Below are positions 1 to 9,851 of a stretch of 64,000 nucleotides of DNA, one piece after another; positions within the stretch are counted from its first letter, which is position 1; every line of letters starts with the position of its first letter. The stretch comes from Dysidea avara. Lineage: Eukaryota; Porifera; Demospongiae; Dictyoceratida; Dysideidae. Made by a program: the position numbers and the translations under genes. The DNA is taken from assembly GCF_963678975.1 (NCBI RefSeq), contig NC_089272.1, positions 6,983,858-7,047,857 of the forward strand, written 5' to 3'. Under the pieces are notes generated by a model that had not been told where the DNA came from, made no database searches, and saw nothing but the letters and a program-made list of their open reading frames with translations.

Positions 1-2765
1 GCTGAACTCTCTACAAGGTGACCTCTTCTAGCTGGTCTCTCTACAGGTGATTTGTTTCTAGCTGAACTCTCTACAGGTGATTTGTTTGCAGCTAAACTCT
101 CTACATGGTGGTTTGTTTGTAGCTGAACTCTCTACATGATAGTTTCTTTGTAGCTGAACTCTCTATAAGGTGACTTCGTCTAGCTGAACTCTCTACAGGG
201 TGATTTGTTTGCAGCTGAACTCTCTACACGATGGTTCCTTTGTAGCTGAACTCTCTACAAGGTGACTTCGTCCAGCTGATCTCTCTACGGGGTGATTTGT
301 TTCTAGCTGAACTCTCTACAGGTGATTTGTTTGCAGCTAAACTCTCTACATGGTGGTTTCTTTGTAGCTGAACTCCCTACATGATGGTTTCTTTGTAGTT
401 GAACTCTCTACAAGGTAACTTCTTCTCTACAGGGTGATTTGTTGTAGTTGAATTCTCTACAAGGTGGTTTGTTTGAGGCTGAACTCTCTACATGGCGGTT
501 TTTTTGTAGCTGAACTCTCTACAGAGTGATTTGTTTGCAGCTGAACTCTCTACATAATGGTTTCTTTGTAACTGAACACTCTACAAGGTGATTTCTTCTA
601 GCTGATCTTTCTACAGGGTGAATTGTTGTAGCTGAACTATCTACAAGGTAACTTCTTCTAGCTGATCTCTCTACAGGGTGATTTGTTTGTAATTGAACTC
701 TCTGCATGATGGTTTCTTTGTAGCTGAACTCTCTACAAGGTGACTTCTTCTAGCTGATCCCTCTACAGGGAGATTTACTTGTAGCTGAACTCTCTACAAG
801 TGATTTATTTGCAGCTGAACTCTTTATGTGGTGGTTTCTTTGTAGCTGAACTCTCTACAAGGTGACCTCTTCTAGCTGATCTCTCTACAGAGTGATTTGT
901 TTCTAGCTGAACTCTCTACAGGTGATTTTTTGCAGCTAAACACTCTACATGGTGGTTTCTTTGTAGCTGAACTCTGTACATGATGGTTTCTTTGTAGCTG
1001 AACTCTTTACAAGGTGACTTCTTCTAGCTGAACTCTCTATGGGGTAATTTCTTTGTAGCTGAACTCTCTATATGATGGTTTCTTTGTAACTGAACTCTCT
1101 ACAACGTAACTTCTTCTAGCTGATCTTTCTTCTGGGTGATTTGTTTGCAGCTGAACTCTCTACATGGTGGTTTCTTTGTTGCTGAACTCTCTACAAGGTG
1201 AATTCTTCTACCTGATCTCTCTACAGGGTAACTTGTTTGTAACTGAACTCTGTACAAGTGCGTTTTTGTGGGTGATCTCACTGCAGGTTGATTTGTTTGC
1301 AGCTGAACTCACTAAAGGGTGATTTTGCTTGTAGCTGAACTCCTTGCATTGTGTCTAGTTTCTAGCTGATCTCTCTACAGGGTGATTTGTTTGTAGCTGA
1401 TCTCTCTGCAGGTTGATTTGTTTTAGCTGAACTCTCTACAGGGTGATTTACTTGTAGCTGAACTCCTTACATTGTGTCTAGTTTCTAGCTGATCTCTCTA
1501 CAGGGTGATTTGTGTGTAGCTGATCTTTCTACAGGTTGATTTGTTTGTAGCCGATCTCTCTACAGGGTAATTTATTTGTAGCTGAACTCTGTACAAGGTG
1601 CTTTTTTGTAGGTGATCTCACTGCAGGTTGATTTGTTTGTAGCTGAACTCACTAAAGGGTGATTTGCTTGTAGCTGAACTCCTTACATTGTGTCTAGTTT
1701 CTAGCTGATCTCTCTACAGGGTGATTTGTTTGTAGCTAATCTCTCTACAAGTTGATTTGAGTGTAGCTGATCTCTCTGCAGGTTGATTAATTTGTAGCCG
1801 ATCTCTCTACAAGGTAATTTGTTTGTAGCTGAACTCTCTATAAGGTGATTCGTTTGCAGCTGAACTCTCTACATGGTGGTTTCTTTGTTGCTGAACTCTC
1901 TACAGGGTGTTTTGCTTGTAGCTGAACTCTCTACAGGGTGATTTGTTTCTAGCTTATCTCTCTACAGGGTGATTCTTTTGTAGCTGACCTCTCCTCAGGG
2001 TGATTTGTTTCTAGCTGATCTCTCTACAGGGTGATTTGTTTGTAGCTGAACTCCTTACATTGTGTGTAGTTTGTAGCTGATCTCTCTACAGGGTGATTTG
2101 TTTGTAGCTGATCTCTCTACAAGTTGATTTGTGTGTAGCTGATCTCTCTGCAGGTTGATTTGTTTGTAGCCGATCTCTCTACAGGGTAATTTGTTTGTAG
2201 CTGAACTCTCTATAAGGTGATTTGTTTGTAGCTGATCTCTCTGCAGGTTGATTTGTTTTAGCTGAACTCTCTACAGGGTGAATGCTTGTAGCTGAACTCC
2301 TTACATTGTGTCTAGTTTCTAGCTGATGTCTCTACAGGGTGATTTTTTGTAGCTGAACTCTCTACAGGGTGATTTGTCTCTAGCTTATCTCTCTACAGGT
2401 AGATTTGTGTTGATTTGTTCATTGCTGATCACTCTAAAGGGTAATTTGTTTGTAGCTGAACTCTCTCCACAGTGACTTGTGTGTAGCTGAATTCTGTGTA
2501 GCTGAAGTCTCTAGAGAGTGACTTAATTGTAGCTGAATTCTCTACAGGGTGCATGACTTGTTTATAGCTGAACTTTCTTCAGTGTGACTTGTAATGTTCT
2601 GAATCTCTATAGTGATATATTTGCTTAACTCTCCACATGGTGACTGTCTTCTTGCTGAACTGTCTATAAGATTAACTGTTTGCAGCTGAACTCCCTACAG
2701 AATAACTTGTGATGTAATAAAATTCTATAATGGAGTAAATAAATTAGCCGAATGCTCTATTAGGG
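1..2765 (+). repeat. Satellite array A (30-31 bp monomers)
   Basis: Continuous tandem repeats of a 30-31 bp monomer, consensus AGCTGAACTCTCTACA then GGGTGATTTGTTTGT. Several monomer types alternate: endings GGTGATTTGTTTGT, TGGTGGTTTCTTTGT and AAGGTGACTTCTTCT, and AACTCTCT or ATCTCTCT cores. They are often ordered in blocks of about three monomers (92-93 bp), so the array has higher-order structure. The last 250 bases decay into diverged copies before the core element. Short open frames here come from the 93 bp block being divisible by three and are not genes. Confidence 0.95.
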
Positions 2766-3577
2766 TGACTGTTCTATTAGAGTATCTCGATCTCGCATTT
2801 GCTACACGGAGTTGGCTTTCGAATCATAACTCAGTGGTTTGTAATCCGATTCTTCTGTACTACTGCAAGTACTTTCTATGAAGAGTATTCCAGCTATACA
2901 CCGATTTTCAGCTCATTGCTCTAAGCGGTTTGCCTAGTAGGCGTGAAAACGAATACTTTTTTATTCCTAAAAATCGATCGCGTAATTGTGACACATGTTG
3001 GGTTTTGTGTCATATCTACGTGGTCTTTATCTCGATTCCTTTCAAACCACCAAAAGGCACTCCTACGATGGTTACTCCATCCACATAGCAATTTTCAACT
3101 CATTCCATGAAGCGGTTTACCCTGTAGGCGTGACAACAAATCGATCTTGTTTTACGCGAATAATCGGTCATAACTCCTGAACCATTCATTGGATTTGTAC
3201 CAAAGTTGATGTTAGGATTTGTCGTTGGACTCCCTTTCTGTGTGCCAAATTTCAAGGCGATCGGAGTACGCGTTTGCTTGTTATAGCAATTTTTGCAAGT
3301 GTGCGAAAAGACGAAGAAGAAGAAAAAAAAAACGAAGAAAAAAAAACGAAACTTTGGCAGCTCGTATCTCGGAAATGGCTTGAGTGATTTCCTTCAAATT
3401 TGGAATGTAGACTCCCCTAGCTGGCGGGCAACTCTGCAGCAAATTTGGTTCCAATCGGATGAGGTATGACCGAGATACAAATGTGTGAAAATGACGTTTT
3501 CTTTCTTCCTGTCAATATACTCACGGTGTGGCTCGCCGGCTTCTTGGGCCGCACGACACACTATCGTGTGTCTTGAT
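2766..3577 (+). mobile_element. Core element copy C1, complete
   Basis: Single-copy segment between two opposing satellite arrays. It begins with the 27-nt motif (2766-2792) and ends with a hairpin, GACACAC and GTGTGTC around a 4-nt loop (3555-3572), then TTGAT. A homologous segment lies at 32795-33626, with degenerate or partial copies at 7133-7420, 19153-19528, 34618-35266 and 43935-44018. No terminal inverted repeat and no coding capacity is visible. It contains A-rich tracts near 3320-3350. It is probably a non-autonomous mobile element or one module of a larger one; the class is not identified. Confidence 0.7.
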
Positions 3578-6500
3578 TCAGCTACACACAAATCACTGTG
3601 CAGAGAGTTCAGCTACAAACAAATTATCCTGTAGAGAGATCAGCTACAAACAAAACACTTTGCAGAGAGTTCAGCTACAAACAAATCAATCTTTAGAGTG
3701 ATCAGCAACAAACAAATCAACTTGTAGAGAGATCAGCTAGAAACAAATCAACCTGCAGAGAGATCAGCTACAAACAAATCAGCTTGTAGAGAGATCAGCT
3801 ACACACAGATCAACTTGTAGAGAGATCATCTAGAAACAAATTACCCTGTAGAGAGATCGACTACAAACAAATCAACTTGCAGAGAGATCAGCTACACACA
3901 GATCAACTTGTAGAGAGATCATCTAGAAACAAATCACCCTGTAGAGAGTTCAGCTAAAACAAATCAACCTGCAGAGAGATCAGCTACAAACATATCACCT
4001 TATAGACAGTTCAGCTACAAACAAATTACCCTGTAGAGAGATCGACTACAAACAAATCAACTTGCAGAGAGATCAACTACAAACAAATCACCCTGTAGAG
4101 AGATCATCTAGGAACTAGACACAATGTAAGGAGTTCAGCTACAAGCAATACACCCTGTTGAGATTTCAGCTACAAACAAATCAACCTGTAGAGCGATCAG
4201 CTAGAAACAAATCACCTTGAAGAGAGGTCAGCTACAAAAAATCACCCTGTAGAGAGATCAGCTAGAAACAAATCACCCTGTAGAGACTTCAGCTACAAAC
4301 AAATCAACCTGCAGAGAGATCAGCTACAAACAAATCACCCTGTAGAGAGTTCAGCTAAAACAAATCAACCTGCAGAGAGATCAGCTACCAACAAATCACC
4401 TTATAGACAGTTCAGCTACAAACAGATTACCCTGTAGAGAGATCGACTACAAACAAATCAACTTGCAGAGAGATCAGCTACAAAAAATCACCCTGTAGAG
4501 AGATCAGCTACAAACAAATCACCCTGTAGAGAGATCAGCTAGAGACTAGACACAATGTAAGGAGTTCAGCTACAAGCAAATCACCCTTTAGAGAGTTCAG
4601 CTACAAACAAATCAACCTGCAGAGAGATCAAATCACCTTATAGAGAGTTCAGCTACAAACAAATTGCCCTGTAGAGAGATCAGTTACAAACAAATCAACC
4701 TACAGAGAGATCAGCTACACACAAATCAACTTGTAGAGAGATCAGCTACAAACAAATCACAGGAGATCAGCTAGAAACTAGACACAATGTAAGGAGTTCG
4801 GCTACAAACAAATCACCCTGTAGAGATTTCAGCTGCAAACAAATCATCCTATAGAGAGATCAGCTAGAAACTAGACGCCATGTAAAGAGTTCAGCTATCG
4901 AAGAGGTCACCTTATAGAGAGTTCAGCTACAAAGAAACCATCATGTAGAGAGTTCAGCTGCAAACAAATTACCGTGTAGAGTATTCAACAACAAACAAAT
5001 CGCCCTGTAGAGGGATCAGCTAGAAGAATTTACCTTGTAGAGAGTTCAGCTACAAAGAAACCGTCATGTAGAGAGTTCAGCTACAAAGAAAACACCATGT
5101 AGAGAGTTTAGCTGCAAACAAATCACCTGTAGAGAGTTCAGCTAGAAACAAATCACCCTGTAGAGAGTTCAGCTAGAAAAAGTCACCTTGTAGAGAGTTC
5201 AGCTACAAAGAAACTGCCATGTAGAGAGTTCAGCCTCAAACAAATTACCGTGTAGAGAATTCAACAACAAACAAATCGCCCTGTAGAGGGATCAGCTAGA
5301 AGAAGTTACCTTGTAGAGAGTTCAGCTAAAAAGAAACCATCATGTAGAGAGTTCAGCTACAAAGAAAGCACCATGTAGAGAGTTCAGCTGCAAACAAATT
5401 ACCGTGTAGAGTATTCAACAACAAACAAATCGCCCTGTAGAGGGATCAGCTAGAAGAATTTACCTTGTAGAGAGTTCAGCTACAAAGAAACCGTCATGTA
5501 GAGAGTTCAGCTACAAAGAAACCGTTATGTAGAGAGTTCAGCTACAAAGAAAGCACCATGTAGAGAGTTTAGCTACAAACAAATCACCTGTAGAGAGTTC
5601 AGCTAGAAGAAGTCACCTTGTAGAGAGTTCAGCTACAAAGAAACCGTTATGTAGAGAGTTCAGCTACAAAGAAAGCACCATGTAGAGAGTTTAGCTACAA
5701 ACAAATCACCTGTAGAGAGTTCAGCTAGAAGAAGTCACCTTGTAGAGAGTTCAGTTACAAAGAAACCGTCATGTAGAGAGTTCAGCTACAAAGAAAGCAC
5801 CATGTAGAGAGTTTAGCTGCAAACAAATCACCTGTAAAGAGTTCAGCTAGAAACAAATCACCCTGTAGAGAGATCAGCTAGAAGAGGTCACCTTGTAGAG
5901 AGTTCAGCTACAAAGAAACCATCAGGTGGAGAGTTCAGCTACAAAGAAATCACCCTGTAGAGAGTTCAGCTAGAAGAAGTCACGTTGTAGAGAGTTCAGC
6001 TACAAAGAAACCATCATGTAGAGAGTTCAGCTACAAAGAAACCACCATGGATGTAGAGAGTTTAGCTGCAAACAAATCACCGGTAGAGAGTTCAGCTAGA
6101 AGAAGTCACTTTGTAGAGAGTTCAGCTACAAAGAAACCATCATGTAGAGAGTTCAGCTACAAAGAAAGCACCATGTAGAGAGTTTAGCTGCAAACAAATC
6201 ACCTGTAGAGAGTTCAGCTAGAAACAAATCACCCTGTAGAGAGATCAGCTAGAAGAGGTCACCTTGTAGAGAGTTCAGCTACAAAGAAACCATCATGTGG
6301 AGAGTTCAGCTACAAACAAATCACCCTGTAGAGAGTTCAGCTAGAAGAAGTCACGTTGTAGAGAGTTCAGCTACAAAGAAACCATCATGTAGAGAGTTCA
6401 GCTACAAAGAAACCACCATGGATGTAGAAAGTGTAGCTGCAAACAAATCACCTGTAGAGAGTTCAGCTAGAAACAAATCACCCTGTAGAGAAATCAGCTA

Positions 6501-6605
6501 GAAGAATTTATCTTGTAGAGAGTTCAGCTACAAAGAAACCATCCTGTATATAGTTCAGCTATATTTTAAGTCACCCAGTAGAGAGATCAGCTGCTAAAAA
6601 ATATC
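3578..6605 (-). repeat. Satellite array B, inverted orientation
   Basis: Same satellite family as array A but in reverse complement (unit TGTAGAGAGTTCAGCTACAA and relatives). It starts immediately after the 3' hairpin of core C1, so arrays A and B form a head-to-head pair around the core. The first kilobase has ATCAGCTA-rich monomers; the later part alternates AAGAAACCATCATG, AAACAAATCACC and AGAAGTCACCTTG types. Confidence 0.95.
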
Positions 6606-6806
6606 CTGTGGGGAATAATGGGCATGTAATAAATATATGTATATAATTTGTATAATTACTAATAAAATCAAAAATAATTGAAGTAATAAAAATCTTCTAT
6701 AAGTTCTTTTCTTCTTCCTGTGGTAAATAAAAAAACACATGGGTTAAAAAAGCCCCAGAGCCAGCTATAGGCTGGCTTTGCAGTATACAAATACAAAAAG
6801 AAGTGA
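6606..6806 (-). repeat. Array-flanking module with hairpin
   Basis: Single-copy AT-rich sequence joining array B to the fold-back element. It matches 8951-9109 and, in reverse complement, 28511-28938: the same CTTCTTCCTGTGGTAAA stretch, then a short hairpin (GCCAGC, TATA, GGCTGGC near 6758-6775), then a segment rich in AAATACAAAAAG. Its constant position beside the array shows it is part of the composite element. Confidence 0.7.
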
Positions 6807-7132
6807 TATCTAATCAAAAAACAGCCAAGCTGTAAAAAAAGGTGCGGCCCCCAAAAAGGCCATGGTGAAAAAAGATGTGAAATCCAAGGTGGCGGCCAAG
6901 AATGGGTGTGATGGTAGGTTAATGGTAAAAATTTTAATAATGACAATTCAGGTGAATTTTGTGCCACTTGGTCTTGGCATCAAATTCACCTGAATTGTCG
7001 CTATTAAAATTTTTACCATTAACCTACCATCACAGCCATTCTTGGCCGCCACCTTGGATTTCACATCTTTTTTCACCATGGCCTTTTTGGGGGCCGCACC
7101 TTTTTTTACAGCTTGGCTGTTTTTGATTAGAT
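6807..7132. mobile_element. Fold-back (palindromic) element FB1
   Basis: Two near-perfect inverted arms of about 155 bp meet near 6970. Outer ends read ATCTAATC, A-run, ACAGCCAAGCTG and the mirror CAGCTTGGCTGTTTTTGATTAGAT. The arms include GGCGGCCAAGAA, GGTAGGTTAATGGTAA and AATTCAGGTGAATTT. Related copies: 9110-9414 plus 12411-12430, 19525-19734 (left arm truncated), 28190-28510, and degenerate ones near 34040-34182 and 42186-42370. Coding frames across it are palindrome artefacts. It separates the array flank from a truncated core copy. Confidence 0.85.
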
Positions 7133-7420
7133 AATAATAACCAGGAAGATACTACGAAAAAGCCAACACTGTGTAACAATTACGCAATCGAGATTAGCTA
7201 ATAAAAAAATGACTGCTTGCCACGCCTACCAGATAAACCGCTTGGGGTAATGCTTTGAAAATCGTTGTACAGATGGAGTAATCATCTTAGAAAGGCTCAT
7301 CAATGGTGTAGAAGAATCAGACTTAAAGCCACGGAGTTATAACATGAAATCTAACTTCGTGCAGCAAGTGCGAGATCGAGATACTCTAATAGAGCAGTCA
7401 TCCTAATAGAGCAGTCACCC
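7133..7420 (-). mobile_element. Core element copy C2, truncated
   Basis: Reverse-complement match to 32795-33080 of the complete core: the tracts GCAATCGAGATTAGCTAAT, GCCACGCCTACCAGATAAAC and CCACGGAGTTATAAC are shared. It is cut on its left by fold-back FB1 and ends on its right with two inverted copies of the 27-nt motif (about 7375-7418). The 3' half with the terminal hairpin is missing. Confidence 0.75.
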
Positions 7421-8948
7421 TGAAGAGAATTCAAGAGATCAGTTAGAAACAAGAAACCTGTATAGAGATCAGCTACACACAAGTCACCCTGTAGAGAGAT
7501 CAGCTAGAAGAAGTTACCTTGTAGGGAGTTCATGCAACTATGGAAAGAGATAGTTTAACTAGAAGAAATCACCTTGTAGAGTTCAGCTACAAAGAAACCA
7601 CCATGTAGAGATTTCAGTTACAAACAAATCGCCCTGTAGAGAGATCAATAGAAGAAGTTACCTTGCAGAGAGTTCAGCTACAAAGAAGCCATCATGTATA
7701 GAGTTCAGCTACAAACAAATCTCCCTGTAGAGAGCTTAGCTAGAAGAAGTTACCTTGTAGAGAGTTCAGCTACAAAGAAACCATGATGTAGAGAGTTCAG
7801 CTACAAACAAATCTCCCTGTAGAGAGATCAGCTAGAAGAAGTTACCTTGTAGAGAGTTCAGCTACAAAGAAACCATCATTTAGAGAGTTCAGCTTCAAAC
7901 AAATCACCTGTGGAGAGTTCAGCTACAAACAAATCTCCCTGTAGAGAGATCAGCTAGAAGAAGTTACCTTGTAGAGAGTTCAGCTACAAACAAATCACCC
8001 TGTAGAAAGATCAGCTAGAAGAAGTCACCTTGTAGAAAGTTCAGTTACAAAGAAACCACCATGTAGAGAGTTCAACTACAAACTAGTGACCTTGTAGAGA
8101 CATCAGCTAGAAAAGTTACCTTGTAGAGAGTTCAGGTACAAAGAAACCATTTTGTAAAGAGCTCAGCTGCAAACAAATCACCTGTACAGAATTCAGCTAT
8201 GAACAAATCACCCTGTAGAGAGATCAGCTAGAATAAGTTACCTTGTAGATAATTCAGCTACAAACAAATCTCCCTGTAGAGAGATCAGCTAGAAGAAATT
8301 ACCTTGCAAAGAGTTCAGCTACAAAGAAACCACCATGTAGAGAGTTCAGCTGCAAAGAAATCACCCTATAGAAAATTCAGCCACAAACAAATTGCCCTGT
8401 AGAAAGATCAGTTAGAAGAAGTTACCTTTTAGAGAGTTCAGCTACAAAGAAACCATTCTGTAAAGAGCTCAGCTGCAAACAAATCACCTGTACAGAATTC
8501 AGCTACAAACAAATCGCCCTGTGGAGAGATCAGCTATAAGAAGTTACCTTGTAGATCGTTCAGCTACAAACAAATCACCCTGTAGGGAGATCAGCTAGAA
8601 GAAGTCACCTTGTAGAGAGTTCAGCTACAAAGAAACCACCATGTAGAGAATTCAGCTGCAAAGAAATCACCCTGTATAAAATTCTGCCACAAACAAATTG
8701 CCCTGTAGAAAGATCAGTTAGAAGAAGTTACCTTGTAGAGAGTTCATCTACAAAGAAACCATTCTGTAAAGAGCTCAGCTGCAAACAAATCACCTGTACA
8801 GAATTCAGCTACAAACAAATCACTCTGTAGAGAGATCAGCTAGAAGAAGTTACCTTGTAGATTGTTCAGCTACAAACAATTCACCCTGTAGAGAGAGCAA
8901 TTAGAAGAAGTCACCTTGTAGAGTGTTCAGTTACAAAGAAACCACCAT
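7421..8948 (-). repeat. Satellite array C
   Basis: Third array of the same family in reverse orientation, bounded by core C2 on the left and by the hairpin flank (starting AGATTTCTGTAATCAATAT) on the right. The same boundary sequence occurs, inverted, at 28920-28942 beside array D, so the array edges are fixed parts of a composite element. Confidence 0.95.
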
Positions 8949-9109
8949 GGAGATTTCTGTAATCAATATAAATTATGTATTATATATATATTTGTACGTT
9001 TACTGATAAAATATTTAAAGTACATCTACTTCATCTTTTCTTCTTCCTGTGGTAAAGAAAAAATCATAGGTTAAAGAAGTCCCAAAGCCGGCCATAGGCC
9101 GGCTTTGGG
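8949..9109 (-). repeat. Array-flanking module with perfect hairpin
   Basis: Match to 6606-6806 and, inverted, to 28511-28938. At 9081-9109 it has a perfect palindrome with 13-bp arms, CCCAAAGCCGGCC and GGCCGGCTTTGGG, around ATA. About 45 bp present in the other copies between this hairpin and the fold-back are missing here. The copy also keeps the empty site of the MITE found at 28678-28916. Confidence 0.7.
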
Positions 9110-9580
9110 ACCAAGCTGTAAAAAAAGAGTGCGGCCCTCAAAAAGGCTATGGTGAAAAAAGATGTGAAATCCAAGGTGGCGGCCAAGAAATGGCTGTGAT
9201 GGTAGGTTAATGGAAAAAATTTTAATAACGACAATTCAGGTGAATTTTTGTGCCGCTTGGTCTTGGCACAAAATTCACCTGAATTGTCATTATTAAAAAT
9301 TTTACCATTAATCTACCATCACAGCCATTTCTTGGCCGCCACCTTAGATTTCACATCTTTTTTCACCATAGCCTTTTTGAGGGCCGCACACTTTTTTTAC
9401 AGCTTGGTTGTTTTTAGGCTTAAGTCTATTATGCTCCAAAATCTTCCTATTATTCTTTCTGGCACTTCTTTTTTTATTCACCCCTTATGCTCAAATTTAT
9501 TCCTGAGTCTACCTATTATTCTCAAATTATTCCCAAATATGTGTGCCAAATTAGTGTTTTTGTTAAGGTTTTAAAACAAG

Positions 9581-9660
9581 TGACTGCTCTATTAGAATTA
9601 TGGACTCGAACTTGACTGCTCTATTAGAGTAAGTGACTGCTCTATTAGAGTATCTCGATC
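9581..9660 (+). repeat. Triple cluster of the 27-nt dispersed motif
   Basis: Three direct copies of TGACTGCTCTATTAGA (9581, 9613 and 9634); the last runs into TATCTCGATC. The CTCTATTAGAG part is nearly self-complementary. The same motif is found at many other loci in the window, see findings. Confidence 0.85.
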
Positions 9661-9851
9661 GTTTTCACCGTTTTTATGCTTGCACTGTTTTGGTAGTAAA
9701 TCTAAAAGATTTTTACACCACACCACAACAAAAAATTATAATTTTGTACCAATTATTCTTAGAATTCATCCGATTATTCCGGAATATTCCCCAATGCTTT
9801 TCAGTACCTATTATTCCCGAAATTATGCCGGCATAATAGACGCATGCCTAG

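Noticed and set aside
519..1281. Open frames of 60-68 codons in the satellite arrays with repeated CREFSCKQIT-like peptides
   Set aside because: The 93-bp block is a multiple of three, so repeats give long frames by chance; no start context, no homology, and similar frames occur on either strand.
6668..6967. 99-codon minus-strand frame and its relatives at 9248 and 28305
   Set aside because: They translate arms of fold-back elements and are palindrome artefacts.
1..8948. CRISPR array
   Set aside because: The whole 30-31 bp unit repeats with no unique spacers, and the surroundings are animal-type DNA.
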